Below are positions 50,131 to 58,101 of a stretch of 64,000 nt of DNA, one piece after another; within the stretch, counting starts at the first letter, position 1; each line of letters starts with the position of its first letter. The stretch covers positions 1 to 64,000 of the forward strand of contig NZ_JAGINQ010000007.1 in the NCBI RefSeq assembly GCF_017876165.1, given 5' to 3'. This DNA is from Azospirillum soli. GTDB lineage: Bacteria > Pseudomonadota > Alphaproteobacteria > Azospirillales > Azospirillaceae. The notes under the pieces are model-generated. The model was given only the letters and a program-made list of their open reading frames with translations, had not been told where the DNA came from and made no database searches. Both the position numbers and the translations under genes were made by a program.

Positions 50131-50520
50131 ATGAACCTCATCCGAATCGCCGTGGCCGCCGCCACGCTGCTCGCGTCCGGTGCCGCCTTCGCCGTGGGCC
50201 CGGAGCCCAAGACACCCGAAGAAGCGGCCGGCAAGCAGGTCTTCACCCACTGCGCGGCCTGCCACTCGCTGGACTCCAGCAAGAACGCCTTCGGCCCCAG
50301 CCTGTACAACGTCGTCGGCCGCAAGGCGGGCAGCGTGCCGCGCTTCGAGTATTCCGACGCCATCAAGGCGTCCGGCATCACTTGGACCGAAGACAATCTG
50401 CGCAAGTGGATCGCCGACAACGAAAAGCTCGTCCCCGGCACCCGCATGCGCCACATCGCCATCACCGACAAGGCCGAGCAGGACTATCTGATCGCCTTTC
50501 TGAAGTCGCTGAAGCAGTAA
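50131..50520 (+). CDS. Periplasmic class I cytochrome c
   Basis: A 129-residue exported cytochrome. A Sec signal covers residues 1-22 (cleavage near AFA). The haem site is FTHCAACHSLD (CxxCH) and the distal Met ligand lies in GTRMRHIAI. The fold elements (FGPSLYNVVGRKAG, WTEDNLRKWI, LIAFLKSLK) are those of mitochondrial-type c2/c-550 cytochromes. It lies at the edge of the PQQ alcohol-oxidation island and is a plausible acceptor from it, though it could equally serve respiration. Confidence 0.92.
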   Translation: MNLIRIAVAAATLLASGAAFAVGPEPKTPEEAAGKQVFTHCAACHSLDSSKNAFGPSLYNVVGRKAGSVPRFEYSDAIKASGITWTEDNLRKWIADNEKLVPGTRMRHIAITDKAEQDYLIAFLKSLKQ

Positions 50521-50542
50521 GCCCCTCTTCGGCGCTGGACGC

Positions 50543-51103
50543 TCACCGAACGGCCACCGGCACCGGCTTGGCCTCTTCGGTGGGCAGGCCGGCTTCGGCC
50601 CAGCCGTCCATGCCGTCGCGGTACCAGTAGACCTGACGGTAGCCCATCTCCAGCGCCCGCTTGGCGGCGTTCCACGACATCCAGCAGTCGGCGAGGCAGT
50701 AGAACAGCACGCCCCGGTCCCGGCTGCCGTCGGTCAGCCTGTCCAGATTCGCGCGGAAATAGCCGTCCAGTTCCGGCGTCAGCGCGCCGAGCCCGACGTT
50801 GGGCAGCCACACCCCGCCGGGGATCTGCTGGAACGGCTTGGCAACGATCCAGGGGCCGCCGGGCAGCGTGCTGCGGTCGAGCTTCAGCACGTTGATCGCC
50901 ACCGCCTTGCCGCCTTCGACCAGCGCGCGGGCCTCGGCCGTGTCCACGGTCACCGCTCCCGGCAGCGCCGCCGGAGTCGGCGCGCGGTATTCGGTCATGC
51001 GGTAGCCCTCCGGCACTGGAACCGCGTCCGCCGCCGATGAGCCACCGGACGGCAAGCCGGTCAACAGAAGCGCCAACAGGGCGCAGCATTGATGCGTCCG
51101 CAC
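50543..51103 (-). CDS. PQQ-dependent catabolism-associated CXXCW protein
   Basis: A 186-residue exported rhodanese-like protein. The signal peptide covers about residues 1-24. The family mark is the FYCLADCWMSWNAAKRA segment (CxxCW), where the first Cys is at the rhodanese active-site position, followed by GYRQVYWYRDGMDGW. The family is found almost only with PQQ-dependent alcohol oxidation and ABC transporter genes, as here. Probably handles sulfur or redox on a quinoprotein partner; no activity is proven. Divergent from the binding-protein gene at 51279. Confidence 0.92.
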   Translation of the reverse strand: MRTHQCCALLALLLTGLPSGGSSAADAVPVPEGYRMTEYRAPTPAALPGAVTVDTAEARALVEGGKAVAINVLKLDRSTLPGGPWIVAKPFQQIPGGVWLPNVGLGALTPELDGYFRANLDRLTDGSRDRGVLFYCLADCWMSWNAAKRALEMGYRQVYWYRDGMDGWAEAGLPTEEAKPVPVAVR

Positions 51104-51278
51104 CGGCTCCTCCCTCCGTTATTTCTTGGGCGTCCACGAAATCGCCGGGGGCTTGTGGGGTCAAGTTGCCCGATAGTCGAATACCGGCGCGGGAGAACCG
51201 GGGAATACCCTGCATGCTATAATGGGCGCACCGACAAGCCGCCAGCCAGCACGCCGGCAGGGGAGGAAGACAGGAACC

Positions 51279-52286
51279 ATGGGTCTGACGAACACCCTTG
51301 GCCGCGTTGCCGCCATCCTGGCCGTCGTCGTTCTGGCGCTGACTTCTGCCCCCTTGGCCGCCGCCTTTGCGGCCGAGCGCCCGACCGTCACCGTGGCGGT
51401 GCTGAAGTTCGGCACGGTCAGCTGGGAATTGGACGTCATCAAGCACCACCGGCTGGACGAGGCCGCCGGCTTCGAGCTGAAGCTGGTCGAACTGGCCAGC
51501 AGTCAGGCGACCCAGATCGCTCTGCAAAGCGGCTCGGTGGACGTGATCGCCAGCGACTGGCTGTGGGTGGCGCGCCAACGCGGGGCCGGGGCCGACCTGA
51601 CCTTCATCCCCCATTCCTCCGCCGTGGGCGCGCTGGTCGTTCCGGCGGACTCGGCCATCACATCGGTCGCCGATTTGCGGGGCAAACGCATCGGCGTCGC
51701 CGGCAGCCCCATCGACAAGAGCTGGCTTCTGCTGAAGGCGCTGGCCCGCGACCGTCACGGCATGAACCTGGACACGGAGGCCAAGCCGACCTTCGCCGCC
51801 CCGCCCCTGCTGAACCAGAAGATCGCGGCGGGCGAGTTGGACGCCGTGCTGAACTTCTGGCCCTACGCCGCCCGGCTGGAGGCGCGCGGCCTGCGCTCCG
51901 TTATGGGGGTGGAGGATATGATGCGGGCACTCGGCCTGAAGACCAACGTGCCGGCGGTCGGCTTCGTCGTCCACCAGGGCTGGGCCGAGGCGAACCCGAA
52001 GACCCTGGAGGGCTTCGTCGCCGCCTCCCGCAAGGCCAAGGAGATCATGGCCCGTTCCGACGCCGAGTGGGACCGGCTGCGCCCGCTGATGCAGGCGGAG
52101 GACGACGCGACGTGGCGCGCCCTGCGCGACCATTTCCGCGCCGGCATCCCGCAGCGCTGGACCGGGGAGGAGCGCGCCGACGCCGCGCGCCTCTACGCCC
52201 TGATGGCGGCGCTCGGCGGGCGGGACCTCGTCGGCGACGTGCCGGCAATCCCCGAGGGCACCTTCTGGCCGGGGGTGCGGTTCTGA
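51279..52286 (+). CDS. ABC transporter substrate-binding protein (NitT/TauT type)
   Basis: A 335-residue periplasmic binding protein. The signal peptide covers residues 1-32 (cleavage after AAAFA). The mature part has the two-lobe type II pattern: VLKFGTVSWELDVIKHH, QATQIALQSGSVDVIASDWLWVAR, a hinge SVADLRGKRIGVAGSPIDKSW and ELDAVLNFWPYAARLEARG. It overlaps the permease gene by one base (TGATG), so the three genes are one operon. Members near quinoprotein genes are thought to import a co-substrate or cofactor; ligand unknown. Confidence 0.9.
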   Translation: MGLTNTLGRVAAILAVVVLALTSAPLAAAFAAERPTVTVAVLKFGTVSWELDVIKHHRLDEAAGFELKLVELASSQATQIALQSGSVDVIASDWLWVARQRGAGADLTFIPHSSAVGALVVPADSAITSVADLRGKRIGVAGSPIDKSWLLLKALARDRHGMNLDTEAKPTFAAPPLLNQKIAAGELDAVLNFWPYAARLEARGLRSVMGVEDMMRALGLKTNVPAVGFVVHQGWAEANPKTLEGFVAASRKAKEIMARSDAEWDRLRPLMQAEDDATWRALRDHFRAGIPQRWTGEERADAARLYALMAALGGRDLVGDVPAIPEGTFWPGVRF

Positions 52287-53047
52287 TGCCGATATGGCGA
52301 CGCATAGCCCCGTTAGTCTCGCTGGCTCTGCTGGTGGGGCTGTGGGCGGTCGCCGCCGATCTGGCCGCCAGCCGGTCCTTCCCCACCCCCGCCGCCGTCC
52401 TGGCCGTGCTGGAGCGCGAGGCGGCGAGCGGCGCGCTGTTCCATCACCTTGGCATCACGCTGGCGCGCATGGCCGCCGCCTTCGTGATCGCCATGTCCAT
52501 CGGATCGGCCCTGGGAATCCTGCTGGGGCGTTCCATCGGGGCCGACCGGCTGTTCGGGCCGTGGCTGACGGTGTTCCTGAACATCCCGGCGCTGGTGGTG
52601 ATCGTGCTGGCCTACGTCTGGTTCGGCCTGACCGAGGCGGCGGCCGTCGGCGCGGTCGCCGTCAACAAGATCCCCAACGTGGTCGTCGTGCTGCGCGAAG
52701 GCGCGCGCGCTATCGACGAGCAGTATGTCGAGATGGCCCGCAGCTTCCGCATGGCGCGGTCCGACGTGCTGCGCCATGTGCTGCTTCCCCAGCTCACCCC
52801 CTATTTCGCCGCGGCGGCGCGGTCCGGCCTTGCGCTGATCTGGAAGATCGTGCTGGTGGTCGAACTGCTGGGCCGCAGCGACGGCGTGGGCTTCCAGATC
52901 CACCTCTACTTCCAGATGTTCGATGTGGCCGGCATTCTTGCGTACACCGTGGCCTTCGTGGCCGTCATCCAGCTCCTTGAGCTTTGCGTCCTGCAACCCG
53001 TCGAAGGCCGGCTCACCCGCTGGCGGCCGGTGCGCGCTGAAGCTTGA
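52286..53047 (+). CDS. ABC transporter permease (NitT/TauT type)
   Basis: A 253-residue inner-membrane permease with six spans. The coupling (EAA) loop is EMARSFRMARSDVLRHVLLPQLTPYF (about residues 150-175; only its outline is needed here), and the ATPase-facing Gly is kept. Its start shares a base with the stop of the binding-protein gene. Confidence 0.9.
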   Translation: MPIWRRIAPLVSLALLVGLWAVAADLAASRSFPTPAAVLAVLEREAASGALFHHLGITLARMAAAFVIAMSIGSALGILLGRSIGADRLFGPWLTVFLNIPALVVIVLAYVWFGLTEAAAVGAVAVNKIPNVVVVLREGARAIDEQYVEMARSFRMARSDVLRHVLLPQLTPYFAAAARSGLALIWKIVLVVELLGRSDGVGFQIHLYFQMFDVAGILAYTVAFVAVIQLLELCVLQPVEGRLTRWRPVRAEA

Positions 53048-53747
53048 GATCCGCGCCAAGCGCTTCGGCGAGCGGGACGCCATCCGCGGCCTGTCGCTGG
53101 AGGCGGCTGCCGGCGAATTCGTGGCGCTGGTCGGCCCGTCCGGCTGCGGCAAGACGACCGCGCTGACCATCGCCGCCGGCCTCGACAGCGCCTTCGAGGG
53201 GTCGGTGGATTTCGGCGGGCGCGATCCGGTGCTCGGCTATGTCTTCCAGAATCCGCGCCTGCTGCCCTGGCGCACCGTGCGGCAGAACGTGGCGCTGGTG
53301 CTGCCCAAGCCCCTGCGTGGCGGTGGTCTCGTGGACGAGTGGCTGGCCGCCATGGGGCTGAGCGAGGTCGCCGACCAGTACCCGACCCGCCTGTCGGTCG
53401 GCATGGCGCGCCGCGTCGCCCTGGCCCGCGCCTTCGTCGTGCAGCCGGACCTGCTGCTGATGGACGAGCCGTTCGTGTCGCTGGACGAGTTGACCGCGCA
53501 ACGGCTGCGCGCGCTGCTGGCCGACACGCTGGAGCGCCGACCGGCCACCGTGCTGTTCGTGACGCACAATCTGCGCGAGGCGATCCAACTGGCGGATCGG
53601 ATCCTGGTGCTGGCGCCGAGCCCGACGCGCGTGGTGGCCGAGGTGCCCGTGCCCCTGCCTCGCCCGGCGCGCGACGACGCCATGGTGGAGGCCTTCCGGG
53701 CGGAGTTGCTGGCACGTCCGGAAGCGGCCTTCCGGGTGCTGGCATAA
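53037..53747 (+). CDS. ABC transporter ATP-binding protein
   Basis: The ATPase of the preceding transporter, about 236 residues. Walker A GPSGCGKTT, signature LSVGMARRVALARAF (an LSVGM variant of LSGGQ), Walker B LLLMDEPFVSLD and the H-loop VTHNLREAI are present. The start is uncertain: no ATG or GTG lies near the beginning of the domain. CTG at 53037 is used here, which overlaps the permease stop; TTG at 52977 or ATG at 52923 would overlap the permease gene more. Confidence 0.85.
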   Translation: MKLEIRAKRFGERDAIRGLSLEAAAGEFVALVGPSGCGKTTALTIAAGLDSAFEGSVDFGGRDPVLGYVFQNPRLLPWRTVRQNVALVLPKPLRGGGLVDEWLAAMGLSEVADQYPTRLSVGMARRVALARAFVVQPDLLLMDEPFVSLDELTAQRLRALLADTLERRPATVLFVTHNLREAIQLADRILVLAPSPTRVVAEVPVPLPRPARDDAMVEAFRAELLARPEAAFRVLA

Positions 53748-53756
53748 CGAGGACAC

Positions 53757-53834
53757 TTGCCCCCACCCTCCCCATGCTGCGGATGGGTCCCCTCCCTCCC
53801 CTGCGACAAGCGGGGGAGGGGGGGGTGGGGGCAA
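53757..53834. repeat. 78-bp GC-rich intergenic palindromic repeat, copy 3
   Basis: Arms TTGCCCCCACCC (53757-53768) and GGGTGGGGGCAA (53823-53834) are exact reverse complements. Between them CCCTCCCCTGC and GCGGGGGAGGG form the inner hairpin. It follows the ATPase stop by 9 bp and may be the 3' end of the transporter transcript. Confidence 0.9.
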
Positions 53835-53908
53835 TACTTCAGCGGTTTGTGAACCAGCCCACAGCACTCGACACCAAACGCCGCCATCCTCCCTCCCCGG
53901 AGGTGGAC

Positions 53909-54307
53909 ATGCGCACCCTGGCCCTGCTTCTCAGCGTCGCCGCCCTGTGGTCGGGAACCGCCGTGGCCGGCGAGATCGTCATCCTCGATTCCGGCGCTTC
54001 GGAAAGCCGGACGCGCGCGCCCCATCACGCTGACAGGGCACGGGACTCCGTCATCTTTCACGATCCCCTGACCGGCGATTCCTTCATCATCCTGGAGCGC
54101 CCCTCGCGGGAGGAGGAGCTTGGCCGCCGCGATCCGGGCCGGGAGGCCAAACGGGCGTCACGCGAAGCGCGCCGGCAGCGCACGAAATCCCCGCCGCCCC
54201 TGTCGCTGGAAGCCGAAACGCTGTTCAGCCCCGCACCGGGAGACGTCGGGCACGAGGCGGCGCGCGCCGCCAACGACGCGCACCGCATGCGGGTTCAGAA
54301 AAAGTGA
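53909..54307 (+). CDS. Exported hypothetical protein, 132 aa
   Basis: A Sec signal peptide is clear (MRTLALLLSVAALWSGTAVA, cleaved after AVA). The rest is polar and charged, with VILDSGASESR, DSVIFHDPLTGDSFIILERP and an Arg-rich middle (about 72-95); it looks partly disordered. CCGGAGG lies 6 nt before the start. I do not recognise a family. It lies between the PQQ-linked ABC operon and the response regulator gene, and may belong to the island. Confidence 0.6.
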   Translation: MRTLALLLSVAALWSGTAVAGEIVILDSGASESRTRAPHHADRARDSVIFHDPLTGDSFIILERPSREEELGRRDPGREAKRASREARRQRTKSPPPLSLEAETLFSPAPGDVGHEAARAANDAHRMRVQKK

Positions 54308-54310
54308 AGG

Positions 54311-54964
54311 TCAGGCCCCGAAGCGGGCCTTTTCCAGCTGGAGCCGGTTGGCGAAAACCACGGCCTGGGTGCGGCTGTAGACCTTCAGCTTTTGCAGGAT
54401 CGCCGAGACGTGCGCCTTCACCGTGGTTTCGGTGATGCTCAGCTCGTAGGCGATTTCCTTGTTCAGCTTGCCGGTCCCCAGCATCTCCAGCACGCGGAGT
54501 TGCTGCGCGGTCAGCGTGGACAGGCGGCGGGCGATTTCCGCCGTTTCGTCGTCCTCGGCCGCTTCGCCTTCCTCCACCGAGGGCGGCAAATAGACCTCCC
54601 CGGCCAGGATTTGGCGCAGCGCGCCGGCGATGGCATCGCGCGGCGTCGATTTGGGGATGAAGCCGGCGGCGCCACAGCGGACGGCCTCCAGCATCACCTT
54701 GCGATCCTCGTGGGCCGAGACGACGGCGATGGGAATGGCCGGGAACTGGCTGCGCAGGGCAAGAAGCCCCGTCAGCCCGTTCATGCCGGGCATGTTGAGG
54801 TCGAGCAGGACAAGGTCCAGCTCCCCCTTTTCCCGCAGCGTGCTGACGGCGTCGTCGAGACAGCCGGCCTCGTGGATCTCCTGCGCTTGGCAGGAATAGA
54901 GGACGGCGCTGCGCAGAGCGTCGCGCACCAGCGGGTGATCGTCAGCGATGAGTATTCTGCTCAT
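54311..54964 (-). CDS. NarL/LuxR-type response regulator (ExaE/PedR-like)
   Basis: A 217-residue transcription factor. The receiver (residues 1-120) has IADDHPLVR, phospho-Asp in LVLLDLNMPGMNG (about 54) and Lys in FIPKSTPRD; the LuxR-type helix-turn-helix (about 150-210) includes LTAQQLRVLEMLGTGKLNKEIA and VKAHVSAILQKLKV. In pseudomonads a regulator of this type (ExaE, PedR1, AgmR) switches on PQQ-dependent alcohol oxidation, so it probably controls the neighbouring dehydrogenase. No kinase gene is adjacent in this window. A perfect palindrome is 110 bp upstream. Confidence 0.9.
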   Translation of the reverse strand: MSRILIADDHPLVRDALRSAVLYSCQAQEIHEAGCLDDAVSTLREKGELDLVLLDLNMPGMNGLTGLLALRSQFPAIPIAVVSAHEDRKVMLEAVRCGAAGFIPKSTPRDAIAGALRQILAGEVYLPPSVEEGEAAEDDETAEIARRLSTLTAQQLRVLEMLGTGKLNKEIAYELSITETTVKAHVSAILQKLKVYSRTQAVVFANRLQLEKARFGA

Positions 54965-55073
54965 GGCGTGTTTTCCACGCTCATCAATCCAGGGCGTTTC
55001 CAGGAACCATCATGCCGGACCGTACAAGAATGTGCAAGGATGGGACGCTTACTTTGCGGAAGTAACAGGTTAT

Positions 55074-55090
55074 CCGAAATTTCATTTCGG
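55074..55090. promoter_or_regulatory. Palindrome upstream of the response regulator gene
   Basis: CCGAAAT-TTC-ATTTCGG, perfect 7-bp arms, 110 bp upstream of the regulator's start codon and 40 bp past the dehydrogenase terminator. A fair candidate for a site of the regulator itself or its controller. Confidence 0.4.
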
Positions 55091-55126
55091 ACTGCCGGGG
55101 TCCTGATTTGATCATGACGGGCCAAG

Positions 55127-55155
55127 AAAAAGGCGGGCCGATCACTCGGCCCGCC
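55127..55155 (-). terminator. Rho-independent terminator of the PQQ dehydrogenase gene
   Basis: Arms GGCGGGCCGA (55132-55141) and TCGGCCCGCC (55146-55155) are perfect; read on the minus strand the hairpin is followed by five T (55127-55131). It begins about 30 bp after the dehydrogenase stop codon and separates it from the response regulator gene. Confidence 0.92.
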
Positions 55156-55186
55156 CATCCTATTTCGGTCACACCACCGGGAAGCC

Positions 55187-56932
55187 TCAGGCCTTCGGCA
55201 GCTTGAAGACCCAGAGCGAACCGCCCTGGTTGATGTCCTTGACCATCTTGGCGACGTCGCCGCCCCACAGCGGGACCGCACCGCCCCAGCCGGAGACCAC
55301 GGCGACATACTGCTCGCCGTCCTGCTCCCAGGTGACCGGGGAACCGACGACGCCCGAACCGGTGTTGAACTTCCAGACTTCCTGGCCCGACTTGGCGTCG
55401 AACGCCTTCAGATAGCCTTCCGGCGTGCCGGTGAAGACGAGGTTGCCGGCCGTGGTCAGCACACCGCCCCACAGCGGCGCCTTGTTCTTGTACTCCCACA
55501 CGATCTTGCCGGTCTTCGGATCGACCGCGCGCAGAGCGCCGATGTAGTCGTCGTAGAGCGGCTTGATGGTGAAGCCGGCGCCCAGGTACGCCGCGCCCTT
55601 CTTGTAGGTGATCGGCTCGTTCCAGATGTCCATGCCCCACTCGTTGGCCGGGACGTAGAACAGCTCGGTCGCCGGGCTGTAGGCCATCGGCATCCAGTTC
55701 TTCGCACCCAGGAAGGCCGGAGCGGCGAAGACCGACTTGCCCTTCTCGGCTGCCTCGGGCGAGCCCGGACGGTTGTCGTCGTTGTAGACCGGGCGGCCGG
55801 TCTTCAGGTCGATCTCCTTGGCCCAGGTGATCTTGCTCACGAAGGGCGAGGCGTTGATCAGCTTACCGTTGGTGCGGTCGAGCACGTAGAAGAAGCCGTT
55901 GCGGTCGGCCTTGGCGCCGGCCTTGATGGTCTGCCCGTCCTTCTTCAGGTCGAACGCGACCAGTTCGTTCACGCCGTCGAAGTCCCAGCCGTCGTGCGGC
56001 GTGGTCTGGTAGTGCCACTTGATCTCGCCGTTCTCCGGGTTGATCGCCAGCGTGGACGAGGAATAGAGGTTGTCGCCGGGGCGCAGGTGCGAGTTCCAGG
56101 GCGCCGGGTTGCCGGTGCCGAAGAACAGCGTCTTGGTCTCCGGATCGTAGGTGCCGCCCAGCCAGGTGGCGCCGCCGCCGGTCTTGTACAGGTCGCCCGG
56201 CCAGCTGGCGTTCAGCTTGCCGGTCATGGTCGATTCCTTGCCATTGAGGGTGCCCATGTTGCCCTCGATGGTCGGACGCTGCCAGATCAGCTCGCCCGTC
56301 TCGGCGTCGCGCGCCTCGACCATACCGATGACGCCGAACTCACCGCCGGAATTGCCGGTGATGATCTTGCCGTCGACGATCAGGGGTGCCGCGGTCGCCG
56401 AATAGCCGGCCTGATAGTCGGCGGTCTTCTTCGACCAGACGACCTTGCCGGTGTCCTTGTTCAGCGCGACCAGACGGGCGTCCAGCGTGGAGAAGTAGAT
56501 CTTATCCTTGTAGAGGGCGGCGCCGCGGTTCACCACGTCGCAGCAGGGCATGATGCCTTCGGGCAGGCGGTGGTCGTACTGCCACTTCTTCTCGCCGGTC
56601 TTCGCATCCACCGCGTACAGGCGCGAGTAGGAGCCGGTGACGTAGATCATGCCCTCATGGACGATCGGCTGGGATTCCTGGCCGCGCTGCTTCTCGCCGC
56701 CGAAGGAGAAGGACCACACCGGCACCAGCTTCTTGACCGTGTCGGGGTTCAGCGCGGTCAGCGGGCTGAAGCGCTGGCCCTGGTGCCCCATGCCGTAGGT
56801 GAGCACGTCGCCCGTGGACTTCGCGTCGTTCAGCAGGTCGTCGTTGGTCGGGCCGGCCGCGTTCGCGACGGAAAGGCCGAGACCGACCGCCATCGCGCTG
56901 GCAAGCAGGCCGGTGCGGAAGAGACGCTTCAT
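55187..56932 (-). CDS. exaF: PQQ-dependent alcohol dehydrogenase, lanthanide type
   Basis: A 581-residue periplasmic quinoprotein with a signal peptide (1-25) and the eight-bladed propeller of methanol/ethanol dehydrogenases. The vicinal disulfide is Cys130-Cys131 ([10 protein letters not shown]), metal ligands fall in GGEFG (Glu198) and GTGNPAPWN (Asn275), and the catalytic base is Asp317 in [11 protein letters not shown]. The residue two after it is Asp319; this Asp-x-Asp marks lanthanide-dependent enzymes (XoxF, ExaF/PedH), while calcium enzymes have Ala or Ser there. PAPWN and the flanking loops resemble ExaF/PedH ethanol dehydrogenases more than XoxF. GGGAGG precedes the start; a strong terminator follows. 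Confidence 0.92.
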   Translation of the reverse strand: MKRLFRTGLLASAMAVGLGLSVANAAGPTNDDLLNDAKSTGDVLTYGMGHQGQRFSPLTALNPDTVKKLVPVWSFSFGGEKQRGQESQPIVHEGMIYVTGSYSRLYAVDAKTGEKKWQYDHRLPEGIMPCCDVVNRGAALYKDKIYFSTLDARLVALNKDTGKVVWSKKTADYQAGYSATAAPLIVDGKIITGNSGGEFGVIGMVEARDAETGELIWQRPTIEGNMGTLNGKESTMTGKLNASWPGDLYKTGGGATWLGGTYDPETKTLFFGTGNPAPWNSHLRPGDNLYSSSTLAINPENGEIKWHYQTTPHDGWDFDGVNELVAFDLKKDGQTIKAGAKADRNGFFYVLDRTNGKLINASPFVSKITWAKEIDLKTGRPVYNDDNRPGSPEAAEKGKSVFAAPAFLGAKNWMPMAYSPATELFYVPANEWGMDIWNEPITYKKGAAYLGAGFTIKPLYDDYIGALRAVDPKTGKIVWEYKNKAPLWGGVLTTAGNLVFTGTPEGYLKAFDAKSGQEVWKFNTGSGVVGSPVTWEQDGEQYVAVVSGWGGAVPLWGGDVAKMVKDINQGGSLWVFKLPKA

Positions 56933-57168
56933 GGTGCGGATACCTCCCAGGAAAATTGACAGACGAACCGAGGGGCCACCATTTCTCGCTCGGCCCCTTG
57001 CCCGCCCAACCTCGGCTTTTTCTTCAGCAAAGTCAGGGGGATGACACGGCGCAATGCTGCACCGCGAAGCACATATCCTTTTGAATGTAGAGCAGTCTAC
57101 CGACGCCCCGCCCACCGTCCATTGTCAAATAGTAGGATGATCGGCGGGGTTTATTCGGACCATGTCTT
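56933..57168. promoter_or_regulatory. Upstream region of the PQQ dehydrogenase gene
   Basis: 236 bp between the relay metallohydrolase and the dehydrogenase genes, both on the minus strand. It contains a perfect palindrome GTAGA-GCAG-TCTAC (57087-57100) about 155 bp before the start codon, a plausible regulator site, and TTGACA on the minus strand (57123-57128) without an obvious -10. The large gap suggests the dehydrogenase has its own promoter. Confidence 0.45.
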
Positions 57169-58101
57169 TCAGTTCACGCGCGGCAACGCCGCCTGCTCCA
57201 TCGCCGGCCAGAGGTGGGCGACGGAGCGCTGGTACTCCTCCCGCAGCACGCCCAGGCTGTCGAAGCGCTCCGGGATCGGCAGGTTCAGCACCTCGGCCAT
57301 GTCGGCGCCGGCCTCCATCCGGTCGTGCAGGGTGCGGTGGAGCCAGCCCAGCCAGTCGCGGGTCTGGGCGATGGCGGCCTTGTCGGTCCGGATGCGGCCG
57401 TGGTTGGGCACCAGCACCGTGACGCCCAGCGGCTCCAGCTCGTCCAGTGCCTTCAGCCACTTCGGCACGTCGGCGTGCGGAGTCGTCGGGGTGCGGTCGG
57501 AGAAGACCACGCCCCCGGCGAACAGCACGCCCGTCGTCTCGTCGAAAATGGCGAGGTCGGCCGCCGTGTGCCCCTCCAGCGGGATCAGCCGCAGCCGGTG
57601 CGAGCCGTACACGACCGTGGAGCCGTAGACCGGCTCGGTCGGGGCGACCGGTTCGGTGCCGCGCATCCAGTCGCCGACCATGCGGTACATGTTCTCGGTC
57701 ATGCCCTTGCCCTCGGCCTTGATGCCCTCGATGGTGCCGGGCAGAGCGGCGATGGGCACGTCGGCGAAGGCCTGGTTGCCGAGCCAGTAGTCGGGGTGCA
57801 GGTTGCTGATGAAGACTTTGCGGATCGGCTTGTCGGTGACGGTCTTGATGGCGGCGCGCATCTCCTCGCCGAATCGGCGGGACGGGCCGGTCTGGATGAC
57901 GATCACCCCGTCGTCGGTCACGATGAAGCCGGGGTTCAGGATGTTGCCGCCGTTGGAACGGTGGAAATGCTCCCGCGTGCCCTCGAACACATAGGTGTCC
58001 GGGGCGATGGGCACGGGCTTCAGATTGTAGGTCAGCGGCCCGGCGGCCTGCGTGGAGATAGTGCCGAACAGGACGACGACGAACGCGAGCAGCGCTCTCA
58101 T
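57169..58101 (-). CDS. Quinoprotein relay system metallohydrolase-like protein
   Basis: A 310-residue exported protein of the metallo-beta-lactamase fold, of the type that accompanies quinoprotein dehydrogenases and SoxYZ-like carriers. Signal peptide residues 1-19. The usual zinc motif HxHxDH is changed to NLHPDY (ISNLHPDYWLGN, about 97-108), while later ligands (LEGHTAADLA and VPNHGR) remain. Zinc binding and hydrolysis are thus doubtful or altered. It overlaps the SoxYZ-like gene by 4 bp, so the two are translated together. Confidence 0.88.
   Translation of the reverse strand: MRALLAFVVVLFGTISTQAAGPLTYNLKPVPIAPDTYVFEGTREHFHRSNGGNILNPGFIVTDDGVIVIQTGPSRRFGEEMRAAIKTVTDKPIRKVFISNLHPDYWLGNQAFADVPIAALPGTIEGIKAEGKGMTENMYRMVGDWMRGTEPVAPTEPVYGSTVVYGSHRLRLIPLEGHTAADLAIFDETTGVLFAGGVVFSDRTPTTPHADVPKWLKALDELEPLGVTVLVPNHGRIRTDKAAIAQTRDWLGWLHRTLHDRMEAGADMAEVLNLPIPERFDSLGVLREEYQRSVAHLWPAMEQAALPRVN

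Noticed and set aside
56941..57160. Sigma-54 promoter upstream of the PQQ dehydrogenase
   Set aside because: No GG-N10-GC pair with the right flanks on the minus strand.
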